Part shown: positions 1 to 7,958 of the stretch, in pieces | Position numbering within the stretch: position 1 is the stretch's first letter | Layout of the letters: each line of letters opens with the position of its first letter | Assembly (NCBI GenBank): GCA_020052645.1 | Contig: JAGVOQ010000012.1 | Span: 1 to 54,128 of the forward strand | Reading direction: 5' to 3' | Length of the DNA stretch: 54,128 bases | DNA from: Candidatus Omnitrophota bacterium | GTDB lineage: Bacteria; Omnitrophota; Gorgyraeia; Velamenicoccales; Velamenicoccaceae | Program-made: the position numbers and the translations under genes | The notes under the pieces: model-generated | Database searches by the model: none | Told to the model about the DNA's origin: nothing | Seen by the model: only the letters and a program-made list of their open reading frames with translations

Positions 1-1
1 A

Positions 2-574
2 ACTAAACAGGCCACTCTCTTAAAATTCCTACAAAATAAAATTACAGGAGACGGGCGCCCGCCAACTTTGCGCGAGATTGGACAACGCTTTGGATTTAAA
101 TCCACGGGAACAACCCGAGATTATTTGGAAAGCCTGGCTAAAAAGGGTTATCTGAAACGCACCTCGCACTGCTCCAGGGGTATCGAGCTCTCACGACCAC
201 TCATTTTTCGCATTCCCGTCCTTGGACGGATTACTGCAGGAAAACCCGATATCGCTTTGGAAGAAATCGATGAATTTGTTTATCTTGACGATCTTCTACC
301 CAGTCAAAACAAACAGATGTTTGCTTTAAAGATCAAAGGGGACAGCATGATTGGACGTGGCATCTTTGACAATGATATAGCCATCGTCAAGAAGCAGCTC
401 TTGGCTCAAGAGGGAGATATAGTTGCAGCACTTATTGAGCACGAAGCAACAATTAAAATTTTAAAAAAACAAAAAGATGAGTTTTTCCTTGCTGCGGCCA
501 ATAACGCATATCCTGACATTCACAAACCCTTTACTATCATGGGAAGGGTTATTGCAGTATTAAAAAAATTCTAA
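2..574 (+). CDS. lexA: LexA repressor / S24 autopeptidase, 5' end outside the window
   Basis: Transcriptional repressor of the SOS type that cleaves itself when RecA is activated. The frame is open to the window edge: in-frame codons before the TTG at 68 read like the start of the LexA winged helix (KQATLLKFLQNK, then GRPPTLREIGQRFGF), so about 10 codons are probably missing and the TTG is not the start. The visible 190 residues hold the helix-turn-helix (ending near SHCSRG), an Ala-Gly cleavage site in RITAGKP, the nucleophile Ser in KGDSMIG and the general-base Lys in ATIKIL. It ends 5 bases from the convergent gene at 580. Its own operator lies outside the window. The family call is firm; that it controls SOS genes here is inferred. 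Confidence 0.93.
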   Translation, partial: TKQATLLKFLQNKITGDGRPPTLREIGQRFGFKSTGTTRDYLESLAKKGYLKRTSHCSRGIELSRPLIFRIPVLGRITAGKPDIALEEIDEFVYLDDLLPSQNKQMFALKIKGDSMIGRGIFDNDIAIVKKQLLAQEGDIVAALIEHEATIKILKKQKDEFFLAAANNAYPDIHKPFTIMGRVIAVLKKF

Positions 575-579
575 AAATT

Positions 580-879
580 TCAAGCCTCTTTAGTCCGTTT
601 AGCTAAGATTCTTTTACTATGATCTTTCAGACAATATAGCAACAACAGCCCCAAAGGACCCAGAAAACCCAGCATCCCCACAATCCAGGAATAGCCTTTT
701 CCTCTTGAATACATAAAACATCCCAAAACAAACAAAACATAGCCACCAGTCAAAATAAGATAACCAAAGTTAACATAGAGGACCGAAGACGTAGACGTCA
801 ACAGGTAACCCAGGCCGGAAAAAAAAATACCTCCCCATATTCCGGCGAGTGCTTGATTCTTATAATCTTTTAGCACCAT
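580..879 (-). CDS. small three-helix membrane protein
   Basis: A 99-residue hydrophobic protein with about three transmembrane segments (near residues 12-30, 36-54 and 65-84), a basic C-terminus and the pattern KGYSW..G.LGFLGPLGLL..YCLKD at its end. The 50809 product ends in the same way, so the two are probably distant paralogs; no function is recognised. It converges with lexA. Its Shine-Dalgarno sequence, read on the minus strand as TAAAGGAG four bases before ATG, is formed where the end of a family A repeat (GGGGTAAA) meets the gene, so the repeat sits directly upstream and may contribute to its expression. Confidence 0.75.
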   Translation of the reverse strand: MVLKDYKNQALAGIWGGIFFSGLGYLLTSTSSVLYVNFGYLILTGGYVLFVLGCFMYSRGKGYSWIVGMLGFLGPLGLLLLYCLKDHSKRILAKRTKEA

Positions 880-885
880 TACTCC

Positions 886-1009
886 TTTACCCCGTTAGAG
901 AAAGCCGCCGACTTTAGTCGGCGGTTATCCAGCTATAAAGCTGACGGTGGTCTAAAACATCAGTTAAGCGCAAACCGTTAGAGAACATAGTTCTCTAACG
1001 GGGTTTATT
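886..1009 (-). repeat. family A palindromic repeat, long copy A1
   Basis: Full-length copy, inverted relative to copies A4 to A7. It starts TTTACCCCGTTAGAGAA and ends in CTCTAACGGGGTTTA, with an internal CCGCCGACTTTAGTCGGCGG palindrome and a 12-bp hairpin CCGTTAGAGAAC / GTTCTCTAACGG. It fills most of the gap between the divergent genes at 580 and 1104. Related long copies begin at 11635, 22711, 28852, 36787 and 39402. Confidence 0.93.
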
Positions 1010-1103
1010 ATGTGTTACGTGTTTAGTGATTTATTTTAACACGAAGTCACATATTTGATATAAAAATTTGTAAAAGAAGGGATTTTACAGTAAAATAATT
1101 GCT

Positions 1104-1781
1104 ATGGAATTTTCAATTGTATTCGCTAGCATGATTTTTATAGGGATCGTGGGCGCGCTGATCTATTTTGTTTTCTTAGAGCCCGCAGGTAAGGCCAATC
1201 CTAAAATTCAAAACCAACAATCAATCAAGCCAATTGATGATGCGATCCAGCTCAAGAAAAAAATCTCAAATCTTGAGGAAAAGTTCAAGACACTCGAACT
1301 TGAAAAAGAAGCTCTCAACCAAGAATTATCATTAATAAAAGAAAAAGAAAAAACACTTCTTAAAGAAAAATCAGCAATTACATTCGATACGGAACAATAC
1401 GATAAGTTTAAAAAAGACTTTAATCAGTTTAAAGATGAGCTTACAAAAAAAGAAGAAATGCTTGAAATAGAAATAACGGAAAAACGAAAGCATGCCTCTG
1501 ATCTCATTCAATCAAAACAAGAAAATGAAATTTTAAAAAAAAGGATCATTGAAGCGGAAGACGCTGAACGCAAAGCACAGACAAAGATAGAAATCCTGAC
1601 TAAAGACATAGAAGCAACGAGTAAAATAATTCGTGCTCAGAAACGAATTGTTGAAGAACACGCAGAAAATAAAACAGAAGGGGAATGGGTTTCTCGAACC
1701 GAGTTTGAAACCATCGAACGCGAGCTAAAAGAAAAAGAAATCATGATCCAAAAATTATTAACTCTAAAAAAAGGAACTTGA
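1104..1781 (+). CDS. membrane-anchored coiled-coil protein
   Basis: 225 residues: one N-terminal membrane segment (about residues 5-25) followed by a long, highly charged heptad-type region rich in Lys, Glu and Leu (about 48-175, resuming near 195-220). This would be an inner-membrane protein with a coiled-coil stalk, or a cytoplasmic rod on a membrane anchor. No enzymatic motif is visible. The closest purine-rich stretch is too far from the ATG to be a normal ribosome site, so the start is less certain than the frame. The stop is only 6 bases from the secreted protein at 1788, suggesting one transcript. Confidence 0.8.
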   Translation: MEFSIVFASMIFIGIVGALIYFVFLEPAGKANPKIQNQQSIKPIDDAIQLKKKISNLEEKFKTLELEKEALNQELSLIKEKEKTLLKEKSAITFDTEQYDKFKKDFNQFKDELTKKEEMLEIEITEKRKHASDLIQSKQENEILKKRIIEAEDAERKAQTKIEILTKDIEATSKIIRAQKRIVEEHAENKTEGEWVSRTEFETIERELKEKEIMIQKLLTLKKGT

Positions 1782-1787
1782 AACTCT

Positions 1788-2447
1788 ATGCGTATTTTTA
1801 TTTCTGCAGTTCTTATATTTTTTTTATTTGGCGTTCTGTCAGCCAGCCCCGAGAACATACCGAATAAAGCAATCCCTCCGAATCAAATAGAATATGATAA
1901 CGTTCTACTAGAATACAACAAGGCGTGGAAAGACAAAGAAATCTACCTCGAAATCAATCTTGACAATGATAATGAAAAAGAAATCTTGATAAGTTTTGTG
2001 AGCACCTATTATCCTTATACCAGCAACGAACTCAAAAGCGATGGAGAAGCAGAATCAGTAAAAAAACAAAATGAACAATTACAGCCTATCGAAAATCACG
2101 CTTTTTATCAAATTTACGATAAAGGATCACAAGGCGATTACAAACTTGTCAAAACCTTCTCCGGCATGGATCAACTGGGGAGAATCGAAATCTTTAGCTT
2201 GGCGCAAGGAAAACCGCCAGCCATAGCCATCCTTAATCCTTGCGGCGCAAATTCAACGGATCTATCCATCTATCAATACCAAGAAGGCGGTTACCGGATG
2301 CTATTCAATGAAACAAGTTCGTCTGAAATCCGCGTAGAGACACAAGAAAATCCGATCGCTATTTATATCGGAACCCCCGAGTCATCAGGCAGCGTATTTG
2401 TCTGGAATGCGACAAAGGAAAGTTTTGAACAAAAAACGCCCGCTTAA
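1788..2447 (+). CDS. secreted protein with FG-GAP/VCBS-like segments
   Basis: 219 residues starting with a cleavable signal peptide (MRIFISAVLIFFLFGVLSAS, likely cut after ALSAS-type small residues near 20). The segment LDNDNEKEILISF and the later PPAIAILNPCGANSTDLSIY resemble the beta-blade turns of VCBS/FG-GAP proteins, where an Asp/Asn-rich loop precedes a hydrophobic strand. Two such segments are too few for a full propeller. It follows the coiled-coil gene by 6 bases. Export is well supported; the fold is a guess and no function is assigned. Confidence 0.75.
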   Translation: MRIFISAVLIFFLFGVLSASPENIPNKAIPPNQIEYDNVLLEYNKAWKDKEIYLEINLDNDNEKEILISFVSTYYPYTSNELKSDGEAESVKKQNEQLQPIENHAFYQIYDKGSQGDYKLVKTFSGMDQLGRIEIFSLAQGKPPAIAILNPCGANSTDLSIYQYQEGGYRMLFNETSSSEIRVETQENPIAIYIGTPESSGSVFVWNATKESFEQKTPA

Positions 2448-2453
2448 AAATTG

Positions 2454-2571
2454 GTAAACCCCACTAGAGAAGGATTTTTTTACGTTTTACGTTGATTGTG
2501 TTTTATAACACTTTCAGTTTCATTCGGGGTTAAAAGCCATTTAAAAAGGCGAATTTCTCTAACGCGGTAAA
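2454..2571 (+). repeat. diverged family A repeat with replaced interior
   Basis: The ends match family A (GTAAACCCCACTAGAGAA at the left, TTTCTCTAACGCGGTAAA at the right) and the spacing between them is close to that of full copies. The interior lacks the two conserved GC-rich hairpins and is AT-rich instead. It lies downstream of the secreted-protein gene at 1788. Confidence 0.65.
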
Positions 2572-2680
2572 AAATACTTGTTTTAGATTAAAATTATTAT
2601 AGAATAAAGGCAGGACGATTTAATCAATAAAATAAATAGTCCCTATCTAGATAAGATATGGACACACAAAAAGAGGGCAT

Positions 2681-3064
2681 ATGGATAAACCATTAAACAT
2701 TCTTCTGGTCGACAATGAAGCGGAATTCTTAGAAGCTATCACGTATTGGCTGGAGACAAAAGATCACCATGTTCAGGTTTGTTATTCTGGCCCTGAAGCT
2801 ATCGAAACGATAAAAAAATCGACGCCTGACATTGTTTTTCTTGATATTTTTATGCCTGATATGGGCGGGATGGAAGTTTTAAAAGAGATAAGAAGCTTCA
2901 ACGCAACGCTTCCCGTGATTATGGTGACAGGCTATCCAAAAGAAGAAAAAATGAACGAAGCGGTAAAATTAGGCGTTTCCGGATTCTTTCCGAAATCAGG
3001 AAGTTTTGAAGACCTCGGACGTATTATAAAAGCCGCCATCAGGACTCACAAAGATCTTCAATAA
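2681..3064 (+). CDS. single-domain response regulator (CheY-like receiver)
   Basis: A 127-residue stand-alone receiver domain. It has the acidic pocket (VDNEAE near residue 11), the phospho-acceptor Asp in DIVFLDIFMPDMGG (about residue 56), the Thr in VTGYP and the Lys in FFPKSG. The usual DD pair is DN here, which is tolerated in many receivers. No output domain is present, so it probably acts by protein contact. The STAS-PilZ gene begins 57 bases downstream on the same strand, making a phospho-signal to c-di-GMP/partner-switch link plausible but unproven. Confidence 0.9.
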   Translation: MDKPLNILLVDNEAEFLEAITYWLETKDHHVQVCYSGPEAIETIKKSTPDIVFLDIFMPDMGGMEVLKEIRSFNATLPVIMVTGYPKEEKMNEAVKLGVSGFFPKSGSFEDLGRIIKAAIRTHKDLQ

Positions 3065-3121
3065 CAAAATTCACTTTTGTTTTTTTAAAAATCTTGCGCA
3101 CGGAGGAGACAAAGCGTTTCC

Positions 3122-3844
3122 ATGGAAATTAAAGCGCGAATGAAAAAGAATATCGTCATTCTTGATTTAACTGGCCGCATAGACGTTGATGCGGCCAATT
3201 TTATTGAGATAGTCGGTCAATGCGTACATGACGGTTACAACGACATCCTTTGCAATTTTGAATCTATCGAAGGTATCGATTATATGGGCATTTCTGTTCT
3301 CGTCATTGCCTACAAAGAAGTCCTGAACAATAAAGGACGCATGAAATTTGTACATATTCCTGTCCATTTAAAAGGCGTTTTTTCTGTTGCAGGCCTAGAC
3401 CGAATCATTGACACCTATGCTACGGAAGACCAGGCGATTGACTCTTTTAAAGAAGACAAGATCATTGAAAAAATAAAAAAAATGCAGTTACGACGACGTT
3501 TTAAACGTCTCCCGATAGAAATGAGGATTGAATTAAAACCAAAGACTTCAAAAAAACCTATCTGCCTCAAAGGAGAGCTTTTAAACCTGAGCGGGATCGG
3601 AGCCTATATTTATGGCTGTGACCAATTTCAGCTTGGTGATGAAGTTGTCTTAAGATTAAAGTTGCCGCCTAAACAAGATGAACTCGAGCTCGATGCCCGT
3701 GTCGTTTGGCTTTCTGACAAACAAATCCAACATCCTTTCCATCCTGGTATGGGAATAGAATTCTACAATATCGTTGCACCTGTCCAACAAAAACTCTTGG
3801 ATTTTATTGAGAGAAACCTTGCAAAACTTTCTTCCGATAAATAA
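3122..3844 (+). CDS. STAS-PilZ fusion protein
   Basis: 240 residues with an N-terminal STAS (anti-anti-sigma-like) domain, about residues 1-105, followed by a C-terminal PilZ c-di-GMP receptor domain, about 125-230. PilZ hallmarks are visible: the basic RRRFKRLP switch and NLSGIGAYI, matching the N-x-S-x-x-G motif, then the GMGIEF strand. In the STAS part the conserved phosphorylatable Ser/Thr position reads EGIDYMGISVL, so phosphorylation is uncertain. ATG 3122 is preceded by GGAGGAG at a usable distance. Known: STAS domains take part in partner switching and PilZ binds c-di-GMP. Inferred: the fusion couples the two signals. Confidence 0.88.
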   Translation: MEIKARMKKNIVILDLTGRIDVDAANFIEIVGQCVHDGYNDILCNFESIEGIDYMGISVLVIAYKEVLNNKGRMKFVHIPVHLKGVFSVAGLDRIIDTYATEDQAIDSFKEDKIIEKIKKMQLRRRFKRLPIEMRIELKPKTSKKPICLKGELLNLSGIGAYIYGCDQFQLGDEVVLRLKLPPKQDELELDARVVWLSDKQIQHPFHPGMGIEFYNIVAPVQQKLLDFIERNLAKLSSDK

Positions 3845-3922
3845 AAAAGTGATAAGGTCAGCCGTCTCCAAAAATCCCTCTTAAAAAATTTCTTTCACAA
3901 AACTAACCACTCCAATTCGTGC

Positions 3923-3950
3923 TTGACATCATATACGCGTTTGATATAAT
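3923..3950 (+). promoter_or_regulatory. consensus sigma-70 promoter
   Basis: TTGACA (3923-3928) and TATAAT (3945-3950) separated by 16 bases, about 75 bases ahead of the lipoprotein gene at 4025. Both hexamers are perfect matches, implying strong constitutive expression of the envelope pair 4025 and 4421. Confidence 0.85.
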
Positions 3951-4024
3951 TATTCTCTATTCAACCTAAATCAATAGCTGAACTCATCTAACATTTTTAA
4001 CGTTTTGAAAAGGAGGAAGAGTAT

Positions 4025-4393
4025 ATGAATAAAAGACTTCTATTGTTATTGCCTTTTTGTTTGTTACTGGCTGGTTGCGCAACGACAAAACGCGTAACTG
4101 ATCTTGAAACACGCATTGGGGCATTGGAAAACAGTGTGTCTCCGGACATGAAATCAGAATCAGCGGTTGTAACCACCGGAATGCAACAAGAAAGATACGT
4201 CCCTGAAACACCTGGCAAAAAAGATATTCAAAATGCTTTAAAGAATGCCGGTTATTACGACGGTGCTGTTGATGGCAAAATCGGCTCAAAAACAAGAAGT
4301 GCCATAGAAGAATTTCAAAGAGCCAATGATTTAAAAGCAGATGGAAAAGTTGGAAAAAAAACCTGGAACAAACTTAAGGAATATTTACGTTAA
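4025..4393 (+). CDS. lipoprotein with peptidoglycan-binding domain
   Basis: 122 residues: a lipoprotein signal peptide ending in the lipobox LAGC (acylated Cys at 18), a short coiled-coil (TDLETRIGALENSV) like that of Lpp/Pal-type trimers, and a C-terminal PG_binding_1 domain (about 57-120: KKDIQNALKNAGYYDGAVDG, then SAIEEFQRANDL and TWNKL). It would tether the outer membrane to the cell wall. The consensus promoter lies just upstream with RBS AAGGAGGA, and the OmpA-LysM gene follows 27 bases downstream. Together they look like an envelope-anchoring operon. Confidence 0.9.
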   Translation: MNKRLLLLLPFCLLLAGCATTKRVTDLETRIGALENSVSPDMKSESAVVTTGMQQERYVPETPGKKDIQNALKNAGYYDGAVDGKIGSKTRSAIEEFQRANDLKADGKVGKKTWNKLKEYLR

Positions 4394-4420
4394 TATTTTA
4401 ACTAGAGGAGATTGAAAGGG

Positions 4421-5398
4421 ATGAGAACAAAATTCTTAACACGTCTGGTTTGTTCATTACTGTTCATCTTTACCGTTCAATCATCTGCTTGGGCAATTGA
4501 TAAAGATGTCAAACATAAGGCGGAGATTGACGCTCTGCAGCAAAAATTCAATTGGTGGCCAACAGATGCAAAACCATCTCCCGTTAAAGACGAAGTTAGA
4601 AACGGATACTGGTGGTGGCCAACACAGCCCGGAAACGAAGGACCCTTATGGGGCAACCGTGGCTACATTTATGTAAATAAGATTATTTTTGATTACAAAT
4701 CTGACGAATTACCTCCAGCTAAACCACAGGAGCTAAGGCCATCGCTTGTCATTAAAAATATTATAAAAAATGTTAAAGTGTATTTTGATTACAACAAAGC
4801 GTTAATCCGTGAGGATGCCGCAGTTATCTTAAATGACGCTGTTAAAACACTAGACCGCAATAAGCAGGCAGATATCCTTATCACCGGCAACTGTGATACG
4901 CGAGGCTCCGAAGTCTACAATGAAAAATTAGGGCGCAAACGTGCTGAAGCGGTCAGGGCATTTATGATTGATCACGAAATCGCCGAAGACCGAATCAAGA
5001 TAATCAGCCGTGGAAAACTTGATGCCGTAGGACACGTAACTGACCTAGAGGGAATGCAAAAAGACCGTAACGCGCAATTCATGATCGCAGAAGTGGAAGA
5101 AGTCATGATGCCTTATCAGGGAACATCGCAAGAAACGGTTGTTGCAGCTTCTGCGTCGAGTGCGCCTCAAAGCTCTGAAGAAAAAATCGTTCAAGAGCAA
5201 AAAGAAACAATAGAATCTCAGGTTAAAGTTTCGACAAAAAATTATATTGTCAAACCCAATGATTCATTGTGGAAAATAGCTGAAAAAGAGATGGGCGGTG
5301 GTCATCGCTGGAAATATCTCTATGAATTTAACAAAGACAAAATAAAGAATCCAAAAAAACTAAAAGTTGGCACAAAAATAGTGATTCCCATTGAATAG
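4421..5398 (+). CDS. OmpA-family protein with C-terminal LysM domain
   Basis: 325 residues from ATG 4421, which has GAGGAG ten bases upstream; a TTG at 4412 overlaps that site and is unlikely. Signal peptide to about SSAWA, a linker with two repeated WWP motifs (NWWPTDAKP and WWWPTQPG), an OmpA C-like domain (about 105-220: VYFDYNKALIRED, NCDTRGSEVYNEKLGRKRA), a low-complexity spacer, and a LysM domain (about 275-325: YIVKPNDSLWKIAEKEMGG to IPIE). Both domains bind peptidoglycan, so this is a periplasmic wall-binding protein without an obvious beta-barrel. A rho-independent terminator follows directly. Confidence 0.9.
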   Translation: MRTKFLTRLVCSLLFIFTVQSSAWAIDKDVKHKAEIDALQQKFNWWPTDAKPSPVKDEVRNGYWWWPTQPGNEGPLWGNRGYIYVNKIIFDYKSDELPPAKPQELRPSLVIKNIIKNVKVYFDYNKALIREDAAVILNDAVKTLDRNKQADILITGNCDTRGSEVYNEKLGRKRAEAVRAFMIDHEIAEDRIKIISRGKLDAVGHVTDLEGMQKDRNAQFMIAEVEEVMMPYQGTSQETVVAASASSAPQSSEEKIVQEQKETIESQVKVSTKNYIVKPNDSLWKIAEKEMGGGHRWKYLYEFNKDKIKNPKKLKVGTKIVIPIE

Positions 5399-5418
5399 AA
5401 TAAAAAAAATAGAATAAA

Positions 5419-5453
5419 AAAACACCGCTCGAAAATCGATCGGTGTTTTTTTT
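5419..5453 (+). terminator. rho-independent terminator
   Basis: Stem AACACCG / CGGTGTT with an inner TCGA pairing and a run of eight T, 20 bases after the OmpA-LysM stop. It separates that transcript from the radical SAM gene at 5474. Confidence 0.9.
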
Positions 5454-5473
5454 AAATCCTATTAAAGAAACTC

Positions 5474-6523
5474 ATGCCTAAACAATCGCTGGGACAATCA
5501 ATTTTTAAAAAAACTTTAGAAAATTTTCTAAAAACTGCCAAAGAAAATAAAAATTTGAACGAAATATCTCTACCTCAGCGACTTGTTTTTATTGTTACTT
5601 CCCGATGCAACTTTACCTGTAAACATTGCCTGAGGGATTTAAAAAATACTGAAGATTTGCCACTTGAAATCGCTCAAAAAGTACTTGAAGAAGCAAAGAA
5701 ATTTAATTTCAAAAACATTGCGCTCACTGGCGGAGAACCGCTGCTTTACCCTCACTTAAAAGAATTGATTCATGCTGCAACCAAGCTTAACTATGGTTTT
5801 TCCGTTATAACCAACGGTTTTATCTTTTCGGATTTCGCCGATTTTTTTATTGAAAAAAAAGATAATTTAAGATCAATCGGATTCAGCCTGGAAAGTTCGC
5901 ATGAGGAAAGCAATGATTTTATGCGCAAGGACGGCTCATTCAAAAAATTAAATGATGATTTTTCTTTTTGCCACCGCCACAAAATCCCTTTCCATATTTT
6001 AACCGTCATAACCCCACAGAATTATACTGAGCTTTTTGATATCGCTCTTTTTGCGAAAAAGAAAGGTGCCCAGCTGCTTCAAGTTGCCACCACGCTGCCG
6101 TGCCCAAGATCTAAAGAAAACAACCTGACTTTAACCCCTGAATTAAGACAAGAACTATTCTTATCATTAAAAGTATTACCACAAATGATTAAATTTCCGG
6201 TTATTTTTTCAGGGGCCATACGCGTCAACAGCAATATACAGCTCTGCGACAATCTAGGCATGAGGGAAGTTACCATAAACACAAAAGGCGACCTAATCCA
6301 ATGCTGTGACTTTGCCAACTACCAGAGCGCATCTTTAGCGACAATACCACCCATTGCTTCATTAAAAAGCATAAGCTTTAGTGAGGCCTTAAAAAAATTA
6401 TCTGAATCCATCCACCGTTTTAATTGTATGCGAATCGATGACTATGGCTCAAGGGACAAAATCAACGACATTGATTTCAATAGCTGTTTTTATTGCTTTG
6501 ACAAACTAAAACGCGTTCCCTAA
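5474..6523 (+). CDS. radical SAM protein with SPASM-like Cys-rich C-terminus
   Basis: 349 residues. The radical SAM cluster motif is C-x3-C-x2-C at residues 45, 49 and 52 (RCNFTCKHCLRD), followed by GGEP (TGGEPLLYP). The C-terminal third carries extra cysteines (LCDNLG, QCCDF, FNCMR, SCFYCFD) typical of SPASM or twitch domains holding auxiliary iron-sulfur clusters. Such enzymes modify peptides or take part in cofactor synthesis. No precursor peptide gene was seen next to it, so the substrate is unknown. It stands alone between a terminator and a 238-base gap in which nothing else was recognised. Confidence 0.88.
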   Translation: MPKQSLGQSIFKKTLENFLKTAKENKNLNEISLPQRLVFIVTSRCNFTCKHCLRDLKNTEDLPLEIAQKVLEEAKKFNFKNIALTGGEPLLYPHLKELIHAATKLNYGFSVITNGFIFSDFADFFIEKKDNLRSIGFSLESSHEESNDFMRKDGSFKKLNDDFSFCHRHKIPFHILTVITPQNYTELFDIALFAKKKGAQLLQVATTLPCPRSKENNLTLTPELRQELFLSLKVLPQMIKFPVIFSGAIRVNSNIQLCDNLGMREVTINTKGDLIQCCDFANYQSASLATIPPIASLKSISFSEALKKLSESIHRFNCMRIDDYGSRDKINDIDFNSCFYCFDKLKRVP

Positions 6524-6761
6524 GCTTCTTCCTTGATCTCACCCACAACAACACCTTTCAACAAAAAATGTCTATTTATTAAGACACTTCTAAAAAATCA
6601 TGTTGCAAATTAAATATTTTAAAAAATTCTTTATTTTCTATAAGATGAAATTTTGCAATGAGTTACAATAAACATCTGTCAATTTAAACCATTTAATTAT
6701 AAACTGGCATAAAAAATGCTTGTTATCTTATGTGGGAAGATATTTTTTTGGAGCTTAAACA

Positions 6762-7127
6762 ATGACTAATTCTATAAATACACCTGAACGAAGACAATCT
6801 GAGCGCCTGAGAGTCAATCTCCCGGTCTCTTTTGAGCAATTCTATGGGTTAAAAACCAAGCAAGCAAGCCTAACCAGGGATATAAGCACTTCAGGGTTAA
6901 GGATGAACGTTGACGGATATTTTCCTCTGAACACTCAATTTTCATTTAACCTTGATCTACCTGAAATCCAAAAAAAAATAAACGGAATTATTCAAATTAC
7001 GTGGGCTCAAAGGATTTCCTATTCAGATAGATATCAAATGGGATTAAAGTTTTGCGGCATGCTCCCAGAAGAAAAAAATGTTTTAAAAGACTACCTCTGC
7101 AAAATCAAATCAAGAATCTCAAGCTAA
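6762..7127 (+). CDS. PilZ domain protein
   Basis: 121 residues, essentially one PilZ domain. The c-di-GMP motifs are RRQSERLRVNL near the N-terminus and RDISTSGLRM (D-x-S-x-x-G) about residue 43, ending with YQMGLKFCGM. A stand-alone PilZ protein normally acts as a c-di-GMP-dependent adaptor for motility, polysaccharide or pilus functions. It is followed by a short family A hairpin. Confidence 0.9.
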   Translation: MTNSINTPERRQSERLRVNLPVSFEQFYGLKTKQASLTRDISTSGLRMNVDGYFPLNTQFSFNLDLPEIQKKINGIIQITWAQRISYSDRYQMGLKFCGMLPEEKNVLKDYLCKIKSRISS

Positions 7128-7161
7128 GACCAACTTCCTTAAAAATTACCAGATCAACACC

Positions 7162-7200
7162 TTTACCCCGTTAGAGAAGGAAGTTCTCTAACGGGGTTTA
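7162..7200 (+). repeat. family A repeat, short hairpin form A2
   Basis: Only the two ends of the element, CCCCGTTAGAGAA and TTCTCTAACGGGG, joined by a five-base loop and flanked by TTTAC / GTTTA. This gives a perfect 13-bp stem. It sits 35 bases after the PilZ stop, but without a T-run it is not a standard terminator. Confidence 0.9.
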
Positions 7201-7250
7201 CTACAGACTCTTGTAAAAACCACATAAAAAAACAGACTTTTACTCTTTAT

Positions 7251-7272
7251 CCACACAAATGTGTGGTATAAT
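7251..7272 (+). promoter_or_regulatory. palindrome touching a -10 box, candidate operator
   Basis: CCACACA-AA-TGTGTGG (7251-7266) is a perfect 7-bp inverted repeat that abuts TATAAT (7267-7272), six bases ahead of ATG 7279. A repressor bound here would block the promoter. No good -35 hexamer is visible. The binding protein is unknown. Confidence 0.55.
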
Positions 7273-7278
7273 AAACTT

Positions 7279-7569
7279 ATGTTTACTCCTCACGCACGCT
7301 GGGATAGGGCCCTGCCTCAAGATAAAGAAGTGGACTTGAATCAATCCGTCAGAGTATCGAGCATTATTCACAATGGCCGCATAGAACCAAAATCTTTTCA
7401 ATGGAAAAATAGAACTTTTGACATCGAAAAAATAAATTTTTTCTGGAAAGACTCATGCGGAAAAGAAACATTCCATATTTTTAGTATTCAGACAAAAATA
7501 GGAACCTACGAAATTGCCTTTTCTCATCAAGCCCTTAAATGGCATATCCGCAGGCTTATTTCACCTTAA
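7279..7569 (+). CDS. conserved small protein, DUF6504-like
   Basis: 96 residues. An upstream in-frame GTG at 7261 is ruled out because it lies inside the palindrome and -10 box, so ATG 7279 is preferred and the mRNA would be nearly leaderless. The pattern IIHNGRIEPKSFQWKNRTFDI, then FWKDSCG, then FSIQTKIGTYEIAFSHQALKW resembles the DUF6504 layout, a small beta-rich domain with paired aromatic residues. In actinobacteria that family is often found near mutagenic-repair genes, which is not evident here. The resemblance is from memory and moderate. Confidence 0.6.
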   Translation: MFTPHARWDRALPQDKEVDLNQSVRVSSIIHNGRIEPKSFQWKNRTFDIEKINFFWKDSCGKETFHIFSIQTKIGTYEIAFSHQALKWHIRRLISP

Positions 7570-7647
7570 AAAAAATGGTATTGGTTTTCGCCTCTTGCTT
7601 TGCTATAATTAAAAAAATAGTTATTCATGCTTAAAAAATACATGCAG

Positions 7648-7686
7648 TAAACCCCGTTAGAGAAGGAAGTTCTCTCACGGGGTAAA
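7648..7686 (+). repeat. family A repeat, short hairpin form A3
   Basis: TAAACCCCGTTAGAGAA, short loop, TTCTCTCACGGGGTAAA: a 13-bp stem with one mismatch. A family B repeat begins three bases later, so two repeat families are nested or abutted here in the 490-base gap before 8061. Confidence 0.88.
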
Positions 7687-7689
7687 AGT

Positions 7690-7800
7690 AGTGAAGTTCC
7701 TTACGACTTTAAGTCCTAAGGCTTCCTCCTTTAGCAGAAAATGCACAACACCATTCATCTTAAGGGCTTTAGCCCTAAAGGATTTCGGCGAAGGATTAGA
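7690..7800 (+). repeat. family B palindromic repeat, copy B1
   Basis: A first hairpin built on CCTTACGACTT / AAGTCCTAAGG, then CTTTAGCAGAAAATGCACAA, CACCATTCATCTTAAGG and GGGCTTTAGCCC. The same text occurs inverted at 8594-8703 and direct at 32374-32486. The following small ORF begins 12 bases later. Confidence 0.9.
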
Positions 7801-7811
7801 AGGAAGGAAGT

Positions 7812-7958
7812 ATGAAAATTAAAATTTTTAAAATCACCAATAGAAAAGGTTATGCGGCAATATGTTTGAATAATCTGACAGAAGGCAAAACAGCTCAGCA
7901 AGCAAAAGAAAGAATGATAAAGGCTTTGCGAAGAAAGAAAAAACACAAGGATTACTGA
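7812..7958 (+). CDS. 48-residue basic small protein
   Basis: ATG 7812 has AAGGAAGG upstream and the frame is open for 48 codons to TGA at 7956. The product begins MKIKIFKITNRKGYAAICLN and ends in a strongly basic tail ALRRKKKHKDY. Central NNLTEGKTAQQAKERMIKAL is predicted helical. The good ribosome site and balanced codon use support a real gene. The layout (short beta start, then helix with basic tail) could suit a nucleic-acid-binding or antitoxin-like peptide, but no family is recognised. Confidence 0.55.
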   Translation: MKIKIFKITNRKGYAAICLNNLTEGKTAQQAKERMIKALRRKKKHKDY

